Assembly (NCBI RefSeq): GCF_000018025.1
Contig: NC_009831.1
Coordinates: 5,208,001-5,272,000 of the forward strand
Origin: Shewanella sediminis HAW-EB3
Lineage (GTDB): Bacteria > Pseudomonadota > Gammaproteobacteria > Enterobacterales > Shewanellaceae
Reading direction: 5' to 3'
DNA length: 64,000 nucleotides
A program made the position numbers and the translations under genes. Within the stretch, counting starts at the first letter, position 1. Each line of letters starts with the position of its first letter. The notes beneath the pieces were generated by a model. That model was not told the DNA's origin and made no database searches. It was given only the letters and a program-made list of their open reading frames with translations. This document shows positions 7,916-18,201 of the stretch, piece by piece.

Positions 7916-7932
7916 AATATAGTTATCAGCAC
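7916..7932. repeat. Right copy of the 17-bp direct repeat
   Basis: AATATAGTTATCAGCAC, with one mismatch to 3756-3772. It lies between the end of the DUF2787 gene and the methylase gene, 4,160 bp from the left copy. Candidate attR of a nested element. Confidence 0.5.
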
Positions 7933-8010
7933 TTAATTAAATTTCTAAGTATTTCCCTTAAAACTAATAGCAAAATCCAATCAGTATTTTTTAAAGCCAA
8001 ACGATGTTAA

Positions 8011-8029
8011 ACTGTACAGACATACAGTA
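8011..8029 (+). promoter_or_regulatory. LexA (SOS) box at the methylase start
   Basis: ACTGTACAGACATACAGTA contains CTGT-N8-ACAG exactly as in the gammaproteobacterial LexA consensus, with the favoured flanking A and TA. It ends 9 bp before the methylase ATG (8039) and runs into the ribosome-binding AGAGGT. LexA bound here would be expected to block transcription. A phage-type or R-M controller using a similar palindrome is the alternative. Confidence 0.65.
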
Positions 8030-8038
8030 GAGGTATAA

Positions 8039-9568
8039 ATGACAAATTCCGCAACGATGACTGAACAACACGCCATATTAAAAACACTTGTCGATGACAT
8101 TGATAATATAAGAGCTCAAGCTAATGAACTGCTTGATAATGAGACTCGAGGCCGAAAAGGGCAGTTCATGACTCCTGCTTCAGCAGCTAATATTCTTGCG
8201 GAGATGTTTCGAAATCTTGACGGTGACCTAAAAATACTAGACGCTGGCGCTGGTGTGGGCTCTTTAACCACTTCACTTGTTGAACGTGCTCTACGTGAGT
8301 TTCAACCAACTTCTATCAATGCTAACGCTTGGGAGCTGGAAGACGTTCTAGTTGAAAACTTGAACCGTTCTTTTGCATTTTGCCAAGAAGCTAGCGATGA
8401 ATCTCAAGTCGCTTGGAACTCGGAAGTAAACCAAGTTGATTTCATTCAAAACGCAGTTGAGCTGTTAAAAACACGTGAAAACGGCGAAGAAACGGCTACG
8501 TTCAACAAAGCTATCTTGAACCCTCCGTACTTGAAAATTGCTGCCGCTAGTAAAGAGCGTAAAAGCCTACGTAGCGTTGGTGTTGAAGCGTGTAACTTGT
8601 ATTCTTGCTTCGTTACGTTGGCTTTGATGCTTCTAGAAGACGGTGGTGAGCTTGTAGCGATTACTCCACGTAGTTTCTGCAACGGTCCATACTTCAACGA
8701 TTTCCGTCGAATCCTGCTTGATGGTAACAATCTAAGCAAACTGCATATCTTCGAAAGCCGAACTAGAGCGTTCAAAGGCGACAAGGTTCTTCAAGAAAAC
8801 GTAATCTTCCATATCGTAAAAGGTGAAGCTCAAGGTCAAGTCGAGATTACATCAAGTACATGTGCCGATGACCCTGCACCGATTGTTCGCATGACTGAGT
8901 TTAACGAAGTAGTGAACCCGAATAACCCAGACCGTTTTATTCACATCGTTACTAACGATGAACAAGCTGGTATCGCTACTCGCATTGGCGGTATGCCTTG
9001 TTCGCTAGAAGACCTTGGCATTCAAGCTAGTACTGGTAAAGTTGTTGATTTTCGTACTAAATCGAATCTACGCCATGACCCAGAAGAAGATACGGTGCCG
9101 CTTATCTACCCTATGCACTTCAACAACTGCATGATTGAATATCCAGTAGAAAGCAAGAAAAAACCAAACGCTATTGCATTGAACGATGAAACAATGAAAC
9201 AGATGGTCCCGAACGGTACTTACGTTCTAACCAAGCGTTTAACTTCAAAAGAAGAAACACGTCGTATCGTTGCAGGTTTGTACACGGCTGATTTAGCCAA
9301 TGTCGAAGTAGTAGGTTTCGAGAACAAAACGAACTACTTCCACGCAGGTGGTCAACCGCTAGAAATGGGCTTCGCAAAAGGTCTATGGGTTTACTTGAAC
9401 AGCCACATCGTTGACCAGTATTTCCGTCAGTTCAATGGCCACACGCAAGTTAACGCTACTGACTTGAGAACTCTTCGCTACCCTACTCGTGAACAGTTAA
9501 TAGCTATGGGTGAACAAGTAGAAAAATTCGACCAAGAGCTATTTGATGGTCTTGTTGGAAATCTATAG
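8039..9568 (+). CDS. BsuBI/PstI-type adenine-N6 DNA methyltransferase
   Basis: 509 residues, matching the roughly 500 of M.BsuBI and M.PstI. A helical N-terminus precedes GQFMTPASAANILAEMF, the SAM-binding motif I DAGAGVGSL at 68 and the catalytic motif IV NPPY at 161, which defines adenine-N6 methylation. The C-terminal half is target recognition. By family it should methylate a CTGCAG-like site and protect the host from the endonuclease at 9924-10922. Codon use (many AAC, CGT, GAA) differs from the cassette upstream, a sign of separate acquisition. Ribosome-binding AGAGGT overlaps a LexA box, so SOS control is likely. It is convergent with the endonuclease, unlike the divergent PstI genes. 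Confidence 0.9.
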   Translation: MTNSATMTEQHAILKTLVDDIDNIRAQANELLDNETRGRKGQFMTPASAANILAEMFRNLDGDLKILDAGAGVGSLTTSLVERALREFQPTSINANAWELEDVLVENLNRSFAFCQEASDESQVAWNSEVNQVDFIQNAVELLKTRENGEETATFNKAILNPPYLKIAAASKERKSLRSVGVEACNLYSCFVTLALMLLEDGGELVAITPRSFCNGPYFNDFRRILLDGNNLSKLHIFESRTRAFKGDKVLQENVIFHIVKGEAQGQVEITSSTCADDPAPIVRMTEFNEVVNPNNPDRFIHIVTNDEQAGIATRIGGMPCSLEDLGIQASTGKVVDFRTKSNLRHDPEEDTVPLIYPMHFNNCMIEYPVESKKKPNAIALNDETMKQMVPNGTYVLTKRLTSKEETRRIVAGLYTADLANVEVVGFENKTNYFHAGGQPLEMGFAKGLWVYLNSHIVDQYFRQFNGHTQVNATDLRTLRYPTREQLIAMGEQVEKFDQELFDGLVGNL

Positions 9569-9616
9569 GTTCAATTTAACTAGCTTACCAAAGAAGCCTA
9601 CACCTAATTCGATAAT

Positions 9617-9637
9617 GCGGGGATAATCCCCGCTATT
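9617..9637. terminator. Bidirectional terminator between the methylase and the winged-helix gene
   Basis: GCGGGGATAATCCCCGC forms a 7-bp GC-rich stem with a 3-nt loop, followed by TATTTT on the plus strand. It sits between two convergent genes. Confidence 0.7.
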
Positions 9638-9638
9638 T

Positions 9639-9896
9639 TCACCCCTTGTAAGTCTTTGATTTCCAGATAGTCACATCACACCCGTGACTTTCTTTTTGTC
9701 GAGTTGGCTGTACACGCCCTGTCTTTTCAATAATGCCCTTACGTCTTGCAGAGCTCATGACTGGACCTAACCAACGACCTTCCTTAGGTTTCTCAAACCC
9801 TGTATCCCAAATATCATCAGGAGTAAATTCATTGTTTGACTCTGCGACACTAGCTACTACTTCATGAGCTTTCTTTATCCAAGCATCTTTATCCAT
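9639..9896 (-). CDS. Small winged-helix-like protein of the R-M operon
   Basis: 85 residues from the ATG at 9896, chosen over an upstream TTG because GAGGG lies six bases before it. The C-terminal half (GPVMSSARRKGIIEKTGR, then CDVTIWKSK) looks like the recognition-helix and wing pattern of small phage-type winged-helix proteins. It lies 27 bp downstream of the endonuclease gene on the same strand, so it is probably co-transcribed. It could be a controller or accessory factor, but it is not a typical Xre-type C protein. Function not established. Confidence 0.65.
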   Translation of the reverse strand: MDKDAWIKKAHEVVASVAESNNEFTPDDIWDTGFEKPKEGRWLGPVMSSARRKGIIEKTGRVQPTRQKESHGCDVTIWKSKTYKG

Positions 9897-9923
9897 TGTT
9901 ACCCTCAACTTTTTAAGTTTAAT

Positions 9924-10922
9924 CTATTGTTTTATACACATATTTCGTGATGGATCCTCTTGGATCCACAAGTACGTATCATTTGCTAAGTTCTTCAGAG
10001 CCGATTGACGTTCTGCGGTTTTCTTCCAAGTTAGGTATGTGGTAGTAAAGCCAACACCCACCTTACCGTTTCGTACTGCAAACGCTTCTAAGCTTTGCTT
10101 CTTATGAATATCTACTTCACCATCACTTGTAACAGCTTCAATAACCCATAAGTGATTTGTTTCTCGGTTTAACAATAGAACATCAGGCATAGCATCATCA
10201 ATCGTCAGCTCAAGTCCTGCCGCGGCTAATGTTTCAGTTTCAGCGTCGGTAATACGGTCACCGTCACCATCATCAACGTAAACAACTTCATAACCAACTA
10301 AGAACCGAGGTGCGTAAACATCGCGACTTAAACGAATTAAGCGACTATGCGGAGTTTCTATCGTTGCGGCGGTTTCTTGAGCTTGAGCCGCTTGGAGTGC
10401 TAATCGTTCACGTTGAACGTCAGCTTGCATCCATGTTTCGGCTAACGCTCTCCATTCCACCTCTGGTGCTTGGAGAATAGCCTTGAAATCATCCGACAAG
10501 CTATATGCAGAATTAGAAGACTTGGCAACGGGATGACCAGGGCTAAACGCAGAACTAGAATCCAAGTAAACTTTTAGTACAGCACCAACTTCCCATAACG
10601 GTTTCAGCCAATAATCACGGCCTTCGCGGTCAAGTTTGATGTTTCTCTCGCGTTGGAGAATACCAACGTGCGTACCGATATGAGCGACAGAAGCACCATC
10701 GCAAAAACGAAGTTCTTGCCTAGCGGCACGGGTGTACCAACTCAGTTCATCACATAAAAGTGAATAAACAACATCAACCATATTATCAGTAGCTCGGTCA
10801 ATAACCGTTAGGACGTATCTAACCCGTTGCTTCGTTACGCCTTGATAACTGTCTGGAACAACTTGCTCACCCGCTTCTTGCGCGGCAATTCTACGCGCAA
10901 TAACAACATCTTCAATGCTCAT
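9924..10922 (-). CDS. BsuBI/PstI-type type II restriction endonuclease
   Basis: 332 residues, close to R.PstI (about 326) and R.BsuBI (about 316). The N-terminal half is a helical DNA-binding domain; a low-complexity Ala/Gln linker lies near 165-185. The C-terminal nuclease domain carries the family signature: MPDVLLLNRETNHLWVIEAV, with D247 and E262 of the PD-(D/E)xK-like active site, then TSDGEVD and GVGFTTTYLTW. It should cut a CTGCAG-type site not methylated by the neighbouring enzyme. It reads convergently with the methylase and leads an operon with the small winged-helix gene. The ribosome-binding site is weak, which would keep expression low. Confidence 0.88.
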   Translation of the reverse strand: MSIEDVVIARRIAAQEAGEQVVPDSYQGVTKQRVRYVLTVIDRATDNMVDVVYSLLCDELSWYTRAARQELRFCDGASVAHIGTHVGILQRERNIKLDREGRDYWLKPLWEVGAVLKVYLDSSSAFSPGHPVAKSSNSAYSLSDDFKAILQAPEVEWRALAETWMQADVQRERLALQAAQAQETAATIETPHSRLIRLSRDVYAPRFLVGYEVVYVDDGDGDRITDAETETLAAAGLELTIDDAMPDVLLLNRETNHLWVIEAVTSDGEVDIHKKQSLEAFAVRNGKVGVGFTTTYLTWKKTAERQSALKNLANDTYLWIQEDPSRNMCIKQ

Positions 10923-11351
10923 ACACTAGGCTCTATTATTATAAAGGCTTAATATTAAGTCACTTACGCAGCAAGTTCCATTGATATCGGTAAACATTGA
11001 TACCGAGGTGATTATTTTCCCTTATCGTGACATTCAATTATTTTATACTCCTCTAGATTTAGATGAAAACTACTGGATGGCTCCGTGATAATAGAAAAAA
11101 AGGGTTTGAGGTGCGTTTATCTAAAGATAAATTATTGAGACCAAAGCATAAGAGCACCTAATGCAGTACCAACCTAAGTAAAGTACAGGAGCTCATTAGA
11201 GATTGAATCCAAATGTTCGGGATTACTTCAATAATAACGAGTTTTTTATTTAGAATATGGTATAGATGAACGGGCTTGTAGCGTCACTTCCGAGTCAATC
11301 AGCTTTTTAACTTGTCTAGCTTACTAACCCCGTAGCTGGGTATTAAGTAAC
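10923..11351. other. Island spacer between endonuclease and large integrase
   Basis: About 430 bp of AT-rich sequence with no secure gene. It holds an inverted repeat (10987-11006) near the endonuclease start and a 32-codon plus-strand frame at 11063-11161 with no recognisable product and no good ribosome-binding site. It may be a worn remnant of lost island genes. Confidence 0.4.
10987..11006. promoter_or_regulatory. Inverted repeat upstream of the endonuclease gene, candidate operator
   Basis: TCGGTA and TACCGA are separated by 8 bases, about 65 bp before the endonuclease ATG. The arms also sit in a looser direct repeat beginning TGATA. This fits a controller-type site, but the regulator is not identified. 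Confidence 0.3.
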
Positions 11352-13115
11352 TTAACTATCAATATCCAGCCCATCCATCACTGGCAGTACATGTTTAAGC
11401 TCGGTTGACTTGTGGGTATAGTTCCCCGTAATGCCAAACGAGCTTATTTCATGACCTACGACCTGCTGCACTAGGTTTACTTGCACACCTGCGTTCATCA
11501 CCTTAGTGATAAATGTATGGCGGAAGCTATGAAATGTTCGGATATGGCCTAGCTCATTAATCGAGTCCACTTCAAGGTTTCGCATCTGTCTGGCAAACCA
11601 TGCTGTCACCACCTCACGATTATTAACACCCTCGAACACTCGCTCCTTACAGGACTCCACATATTCAATAAAACCTGCATTGATAAGATCCATGTGCAGA
11701 GGTATTTTACGCTTGGCATTCTCTGTCTTGAGCTTTTGGCTTTCATGTACATCAGTGATAAGCAGGTAATGGCGTTTAGTCGCGGTATCGAATTTCACAT
11801 CCTCTTTGCGTAGCTGAACTAGCTCCCCACGCCTTGCACCAGTGTAGATGCCAAGATAAACCATCCACTTGCGCCAAAGCTGCTTCTCGCTGTCAGCGGC
11901 CTTTAGGAATACTTGTAACTCTGAATCGTCAAACACCCCACGAATTCTGGACTTGTACTCACGTTTGATAGAACAAGGGGAAGCACTGATATAGCCAATG
12001 GTATCACTCTTGGCATAGGCAAAAACACCTTGCAGCCACTTATAGAAATGACCCACTGATTTGGGCGCTATCATATCTTCATCTGGCACATCCGCTTCTA
12101 TTCGCTCTGGCCATGACATCCTGCTGTAGGGCCTAATGTTCATCTTAGGTAGCTCAAAACAACGGTCGATAAAACAGCCAATATCTTTAGGTGTATAGAG
12201 GTCGATAGGCTTGTCTTCGACTAAGGCTTGCCACAACAAATACTTTCTGGCGTAATCTTTCTGAGTCTTATCATCCAGCTTCTCTTTTTCAATTTTGTGC
12301 TGTAGAAATTCCGGATAAACCTCAGAGAAGAGCGGTGCATTACTCGTTGGTTTGGCATCTGGAGTGGTAACTACCCCATTGGCAGTTTGGACCAACTGAT
12401 TTAGCTCACGCTCTCGCACAGCATCCTCACTTGCAACGGTTTCAATCAGTGAGTTTTGAATCTGAGATGAAGACTTGAGCTTACTCAGAAGCACTTTAAA
12501 CTCCAGAGAATTCTCATCAGCAGTAACATTGTTATTGGCTAAGGCAGTTTTTGCTGTTAATAATAATCCTCGCTCATTAATCTCTTGATCTGCCTCAGTA
12601 AAACGAATGAGCACACTTGCCAAATACTGCATGAAAGCGGACTTTTCTATGTTAGATAGGCTGTCTACCAGTTCCACCAGCTTTTGATCCGATGAAATAC
12701 TACTATCCCCCTCAGATAATGAAGCCAGAGCGTGATGAAAGCTATCAGGGAAGTCCATGGGGCAATTACTACCGAGTACTTTCAGCATATGCGCATTATC
12801 GTTGTAGGACTGCTCTAGCTCGGCAACAAGTGAGTTGATGTGGTGCATCTTGAGCTGTTCTTGCATGTTGATTTTAAATCCATTTACCAGACGGCTAATT
12901 GCCTCAGTTTCGTGCTTTTGAAATGCCAGCACAAGCTTTTTCAGCCTGGAGACTTCTATACAGAGTTTTCTCCACGAAACAACGGCTTGGTTGAAGTCCT
13001 TGCAATGCAAACTTAAGGTGATTTGATACTTGATTCGATGTCTGCGTAAGACAAAGCGGAAGTAGTAGGTGTGATTGCGCAGATACAGATGCTCGAATCC
13101 ATGAACTGATTTCAT
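11352..13115 (-). CDS. Large tyrosine recombinase, probable island integrase (DUF6538-type N-terminus)
   Basis: 587 residues from the ATG at 13115, chosen because GAGGTG lies seven bases before it; the frame is open for 45 more codons upstream, into rnpB sequence. The N-terminus (YLRNHTYYFRFVLRR, then ITLSLHCKDF) matches the DUF6538 domain of large phage-type integrases. The middle is helical and variable. The catalytic domain near 400-587 has R428 in YTGARRGEL, H529 and R532 in HSFRHTF, H555 in VGHE and Y566 in GNYTHKS. Starting about 130 bp from the 3' end of rnpB, it is placed as integrases usually are beside their attachment gene. It is probably responsible for the whole island. Confidence 0.92.
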   Translation of the reverse strand: MKSVHGFEHLYLRNHTYYFRFVLRRHRIKYQITLSLHCKDFNQAVVSWRKLCIEVSRLKKLVLAFQKHETEAISRLVNGFKINMQEQLKMHHINSLVAELEQSYNDNAHMLKVLGSNCPMDFPDSFHHALASLSEGDSSISSDQKLVELVDSLSNIEKSAFMQYLASVLIRFTEADQEINERGLLLTAKTALANNNVTADENSLEFKVLLSKLKSSSQIQNSLIETVASEDAVRERELNQLVQTANGVVTTPDAKPTSNAPLFSEVYPEFLQHKIEKEKLDDKTQKDYARKYLLWQALVEDKPIDLYTPKDIGCFIDRCFELPKMNIRPYSRMSWPERIEADVPDEDMIAPKSVGHFYKWLQGVFAYAKSDTIGYISASPCSIKREYKSRIRGVFDDSELQVFLKAADSEKQLWRKWMVYLGIYTGARRGELVQLRKEDVKFDTATKRHYLLITDVHESQKLKTENAKRKIPLHMDLINAGFIEYVESCKERVFEGVNNREVVTAWFARQMRNLEVDSINELGHIRTFHSFRHTFITKVMNAGVQVNLVQQVVGHEISSFGITGNYTHKSTELKHVLPVMDGLDIDS

Positions 13116-13211
13116 GATAAGCACCTCAAGATATAATTGAGATTTTGAAACGTATTTTGAATGAGATTTTGAAAAGCGTGTAACAGGTGAGATAATTTGA
13201 AATGAGAAATC

Positions 13212-13242
13212 AGACAACTGCTTGCAGAACAAGCAGTTGTCT
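13212..13242 (-). terminator. Hairpin after rnpB, also the probable island junction
   Basis: AGACAACTGCTTG and its exact complement form a 13-bp stem around a 5-nt loop. On the minus strand it is followed only by GATTTCTC, so the U tract is weak. It lies immediately past the rnpB 3' end. Confidence 0.6.
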
Positions 13243-13246
13243 TCAT

Positions 13247-13598
<352 letters not shown>

Positions 13599-13604
13599 GC
13601 GCGG

Positions 13605-13633
13605 ATTATAGCCTAAGCCAAGTCAACACTCCA
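13605..13633 (-). promoter_or_regulatory. rnpB promoter
   Basis: A perfect TATAAT (13605-13610 on the complement) sits 7 bp before the RNA start. At 17-bp spacing the -35 hexamer is TGGAGT, which is weak; a TTGAC also occurs but too close. The -10 call is good, the -35 uncertain. Confidence 0.6.
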
Positions 13634-13677
13634 TCAAAAACAAGCTTTTCTTACACACCCGATTAAAAATCTACCTT

Positions 13678-14520
13678 TTACAGGCCGTTTTCAAGACCAT
13701 ACTTGTAGAGGGCATTCTTTTTCATGCCGTGGATCTGTCCAGCTAATGCCGACGCCTTCTTCAAAGGCAACTCTTCGCAAAGCAGCTTTAATGTATTGAT
13801 CACAACCGTTGGGATGCCTTCATCTTCGGCAAGGCGATACCCGTGGCACATCAGCACAATTTCACCTTTCTGCTGATTAGGATCCGCTTTCACCTGCTCT
13901 AATACCTCTTTAACCGTTCCACACAGGAAGGTTTCAAAGGTTTTGGTCACTTCACGCGCCATCACAATGACACGATCTTCACCCAATGCAGTAAGAATTG
14001 ACTCTAAACTATGGACTATACGGTGTGGGGATTCGTAGAAGATCAAGGTTCTTGGATCTTCTTTAAGCTCAGTTAGTTTATCGATTCGTCCCTTCTCTTT
14101 TGAGGGTAAAAAGCCTTCAAAGGTGAAACGGTCCGATGGCAGGCCCGATGCACTCAGTGCGGTGATCGCAGCACATGCGCCCGGTAGCGGAATCACTTTA
14201 TAGCCTGCATTTCTTACTGCGGAGACAAGATGGTAGCCGGGATCGGAGATCAACGGCGTGCCTGCATCAGAGATCAGCGCAACGGCCTCACCGTTACTGA
14301 GCTTCTGAATGATCCAATCGGCTCTGTCTCGTTCATTGTGATCGTGAAGGGCTGTTTTTCTTGTTTCTATTCCAAAATGGCTCAAAAGAATACCGCTATG
14401 TCGGGTATCCTCACAGGCTATCAATTTGACATTATTGAGCACATCTATGGCACGGGAACTGATATCCCCTAAGTTACCAATAGGGGTTGGAACTATGTAA
14501 AGTGCGACCGCCAGATCCAT
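13678..14520 (-). CDS. rsmI: 16S rRNA 2'-O-ribose C1402 methyltransferase
   Basis: 280 residues, the usual RsmI length. The tetrapyrrole-methylase fold opens with [18 protein letters not shown], followed by ACEDTRHSG near 35-43, [18 protein letters not shown] near 82-99 and [20 protein letters not shown] near 113-132. It methylates the ribose of C1402 in the decoding centre of 16S rRNA using SAM. It is divergent from lpoA, the standard gammaproteobacterial arrangement, and upstream of rnpB on the same strand. Confidence 0.97.
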   Translation of the reverse strand: MDLAVALYIVPTPIGNLGDISSRAIDVLNNVKLIACEDTRHSGILLSHFGIETRKTALHDHNERDRADWIIQKLSNGEAVALISDAGTPLISDPGYHLVSAVRNAGYKVIPLPGACAAITALSASGLPSDRFTFEGFLPSKEKGRIDKLTELKEDPRTLIFYESPHRIVHSLESILTALGEDRVIVMAREVTKTFETFLCGTVKEVLEQVKADPNQQKGEIVLMCHGYRLAEDEGIPTVVINTLKLLCEELPLKKASALAGQIHGMKKNALYKYGLENGL

Positions 14521-14607
14521 ATCTACCTCGGTTTGACTATCACAAGACTTTCGTCGAGCGTGAGAGAAGGTTAAACTATTGGCAGCATCTTACCAGAGTG
14601 GCCTCTT

Positions 14608-16488
14608 GTGTTGAAAAAAAGTGTGTTGAAAAGACTGAATACAACTAAATTAATTTCTATTGCAGTTTTGAGTGCTGTCTTATTCGGTTGCGGAACAACT
14701 CCCGCACCGATAAAGCCCGCAGTAACACAGGTATCATTGGTGAGCGCATCTCTGCAACCTGCTGAATACTTAGCTTTAGCTGCAAAATCAAATAACCAGG
14801 AAGTCCAGAATCGATATGCTTTACTCGCCGCCCACGCCTTCATTAATGATGGCGATGCAGGTTCTGCAAATAAGGCGCTAAAGTCGATCGAAAAAAGTTT
14901 AGTACAGAAGCCTGAACTCCTTGCCGAGCATAAATACTTAACAGCTCGGGTACTCGAGCTGACTTCAACCTATGATCATGCCCTCGCTGAGCTCGATTAT
15001 CCTAGCAGGTGGAAACTTGCCGACTGGCAGATGGTGGCTTTTTATCAATTCAAAGCCCGGTTATACCAACACATTAAACAGCCGATTGAGCAGGTAAGAC
15101 AGCTCAGTCTATTAAGTTCTTATCTTCCGGCTTCTCAAGCCAGTGAAGTGAACGATAGCATTTGGCGAATTTTACAGCCGATGCATGAACAGACCTTACT
15201 CACGTTTAGCCAAGATAGCTCCAGTCCGGTATTTGCTGGTTGGTTACAGCTGGCCTATATTGCAAAGCACTATGCCATCGACCCCAATCAGCTGGTTCAA
15301 CACTTAGGTGATTGGCAGCAGGTGAACCCCACTCATCCAGCGGCAATCAAACTGCCGACGGATCTGGAAAAAGCACTTAATGTTAAGCCTTATAATCCTA
15401 AAAACATCGCAGTACTTCTCCCCTTGAGCGGTACCAGAGCAACGCTCGCCAGCACAGTAAAACAGGGGATAATGTCACGTTATCTGGTTAACCCTGATGA
15501 TAGTGTATCCATCAACTTTTTCGATACGGCTAAGGGGGCTCAAGCCGCTTATCAGGCAGCCATAAACTCTGGTGCTGAGTTTGTTATCGGCCCACTATTG
15601 CAATCTGAAGTGGAGCAGCTGCAGCAACCAGTTTCAACTTCGGAGCCAAAATCGGCCCAGAGCCCACAGAGTGACGCGTCAGTACAAAGAGTGCCACAGT
15701 TATACCTGAACCATATTGAAAACTTCATCCCTGACGACAATCAATTCTATTTCGCACTCTCTCCCGCTAATGAAGCCCGTGATGCGGCTAAGAAATTGTT
15801 TGATGATGGCATCACCATGCCACTACTCCTGGCGAGTAATAATACCGTAGGTCATAGAATGGCCGATAGCTTCAACCAGGTGTGGACCGAGCTGACTCAA
15901 CAACCCGCTGAAGTTCACTTCTATGATGCCGGCGATCAGATGAAAGTCACGGTACAGAAGTCTTTAGGCGTCATCGATAGCAAGGAGCGTATTGCTCGAA
16001 TCAAGGCGCTGCTTGGCAATGATATTGAAGCCGACTTCCGTTCGAGGCGTGATATTGATGCTATCTATATGATCTCGGGTAACCGTGATCTTCCGCTATT
16101 AAAACCTTTCATCGACGTAAACTTTAGTGTTTTTGCCGATCCGGTTCCCCTATATACCAGTAGCAGGAGTCGTGTTGAGGGGAGTTCGCGTGAAACGGCT
16201 CAAGAGCTCAATAACCTCAATATCAGCGATATTCCCTGGTTACTACAAAGCAGCAAAGAGACCCAGTTAGTCGAAGATCTTTGGCCATCTTGGAGCTATA
16301 GTCAGAAACGTCTCTATATCATGGGCTATGATGCCCTCGAACTTGTAGGTAAACTTGCTCAAATGCGAGCCCTACCTGGCTACCAGTTTTCCGGACGTAG
16401 CGGTATGTTATCCGTCTCACCCGATGGCACCGTAAATAGAGAACTGAGCTGGGGTCGTTATCAGAGGGGTAATTTACGTCCTCAATGA
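14608..16488 (+). CDS. lpoA: Penicillin-binding protein 1A activator, outer-membrane lipoprotein
   Basis: 626 residues, starting at a GTG (14608) with AGAGTGG upstream; a TTG and a second GTG within the next 15 bases are alternatives. The lipobox VLFGCG gives lipid-anchored Cys near residue 28. An N-terminal TPR-like domain (to about 255) is followed by a periplasmic-binding-protein-like domain starting at [13 protein letters not shown]. LpoA reaches from the outer membrane to stimulate peptidoglycan synthesis by PBP1A, here the mrcA product at 32608. The stop overlaps yraN by 4 bp. Confidence 0.93.
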   Translation: MLKKSVLKRLNTTKLISIAVLSAVLFGCGTTPAPIKPAVTQVSLVSASLQPAEYLALAAKSNNQEVQNRYALLAAHAFINDGDAGSANKALKSIEKSLVQKPELLAEHKYLTARVLELTSTYDHALAELDYPSRWKLADWQMVAFYQFKARLYQHIKQPIEQVRQLSLLSSYLPASQASEVNDSIWRILQPMHEQTLLTFSQDSSSPVFAGWLQLAYIAKHYAIDPNQLVQHLGDWQQVNPTHPAAIKLPTDLEKALNVKPYNPKNIAVLLPLSGTRATLASTVKQGIMSRYLVNPDDSVSINFFDTAKGAQAAYQAAINSGAEFVIGPLLQSEVEQLQQPVSTSEPKSAQSPQSDASVQRVPQLYLNHIENFIPDDNQFYFALSPANEARDAAKKLFDDGITMPLLLASNNTVGHRMADSFNQVWTELTQQPAEVHFYDAGDQMKVTVQKSLGVIDSKERIARIKALLGNDIEADFRSRRDIDAIYMISGNRDLPLLKPFIDVNFSVFADPVPLYTSSRSRVEGSSRETAQELNNLNISDIPWLLQSSKETQLVEDLWPSWSYSQKRLYIMGYDALELVGKLAQMRALPGYQFSGRSGMLSVSPDGTVNRELSWGRYQRGNLRPQ

Positions 16489-16838
16489 TGGATAACAACG
16501 AGCCGATATCTGCAGAGCATGGCCAAGCAGGTGAAAACCTGGCTATGAATTACCTGTTAGAGCAAGGGCTGACATTCATCGAGCGAAATGTCCGATTCAA
16601 ATTCGGGGAGATTGATCTCGTCATGAAAAATGGCAAAGAGTGGATCTTCGTCGAAGTAAAGTATCGCTCAAAAAGCCAATATGGCGGCGCCATAAATGCG
16701 TTAAGCTCAGGGCAGATAAAGAGACTGAGACGTGCAGCGGAGCATTATATGCAGCTCAACAATATCGATGCCATCTGTCGATTCGATCTAATCGCTGTAG
16801 ATGCGGGCCAGATACAATGGCTACCTAATGCTTTTTAA
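16485..16838 (+). CDS. yraN: YraN family (UPF0102) nuclease-like protein
   Basis: 117 residues, typical for the family. The signature is present: [32 protein letters not shown] and WIFVEVKYR, an endonuclease-like fold with an E-I-D-L-V...E-V-K core resembling PD-(D/E)xK enzymes. The biological function remains unproven. It overlaps lpoA by an ATGA and precedes diaA, as in Enterobacteria. Confidence 0.93.
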   Translation: MMDNNEPISAEHGQAGENLAMNYLLEQGLTFIERNVRFKFGEIDLVMKNGKEWIFVEVKYRSKSQYGGAINALSSGQIKRLRRAAEHYMQLNNIDAICRFDLIAVDAGQIQWLPNAF

Positions 16839-17504
<666 letters not shown>

Positions 17505-17592
17505 GCAAGCTGTCATCTAATGCCTCTAAATGTCATCTTATTTTTTATGGCAAGATGACATCTCATATTCCACCGCGTCAGGAAAAAACACA

Positions 17593-18162
17593 ATGATCAG
17601 ACTGCTCTCACTTGCAGCGATAGCGCTACTTCTTCAGGGCTGTGCCGGTGCCGTAATGGTTGGGGCGGTGGGTGGCGCTATGATGGTAAATGATGAGCGC
17701 AGTTTTTCGACTCAGCTTGATGATACCAACGCAGACTTCCAGATTGCCAGCGAACTCGCCGCCTTGGAAGATGTAAAAAACCAAGCCAATATAACCGGCG
17801 TGGTCATGAATGGTAATGTGCTGCTGATAGGCCAGTCTCCCAATTCAATGCTGAGAGACAAGGCTATTCATGCAGTTCAAAAACTGAAACTAGGCGGAAA
17901 GATCCATAACCAGATCCGGATAGGCAATCCGACCTCCTTCACCACCAGAAGCAATGACACCTGGATAACGACCAAGGTTAAGACCCGCATGCTCAATACC
18001 GATGACTTAGATGTCACCCGTATTAAAGTCATCACAGAGAACGGTGAAGTGTTCCTGCTTGGAGTCGTAGCCAGAGATCAAGTTGACCTTGCTGTCGATG
18101 TCGCCCGAAATACTGCCGGCGTAAGAAAAGTTATCAAGGTATTCGAATCTCCCGGATCCTGA
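17593..18162 (+). CDS. dolP: BON-domain outer-membrane lipoprotein DolP (YraP)
   Basis: 189 residues from ATG 17593, which gives a proper lipoprotein signal with lipobox LLQGCA; E. coli DolP has 191. Two BON domains follow, at about 45-115 and 120-188 (ITGVVMNGNVLLIGQ; VITENGEVFLLGVV). DolP supports outer-membrane integrity and BAM function at division sites. It sits 88 bp after diaA in the conserved cluster. Confidence 0.93.
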   Translation: MIRLLSLAAIALLLQGCAGAVMVGAVGGAMMVNDERSFSTQLDDTNADFQIASELAALEDVKNQANITGVVMNGNVLLIGQSPNSMLRDKAIHAVQKLKLGGKIHNQIRIGNPTSFTTRSNDTWITTKVKTRMLNTDDLDVTRIKVITENGEVFLLGVVARDQVDLAVDVARNTAGVRKVIKVFESPGS

Positions 18163-18201
18163 CTCCTATTTGAGTCAGAATGCTACCGGCCATTCATACA
18201 A

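Noticed and set aside
11063..11161. 32-codon plus-strand frame in the island spacer
   Set aside because: Too short, no family and no convincing ribosome-binding site.
1..13200. CRISPR array
   Set aside because: No regularly spaced direct repeats with unique spacers are present; the 22-bp units at 2486-2575 are contiguous and degenerate.
16640..16828. Second frame inside yraN
   Set aside because: Out-of-frame shadow; the YraN family signature is in the other frame.
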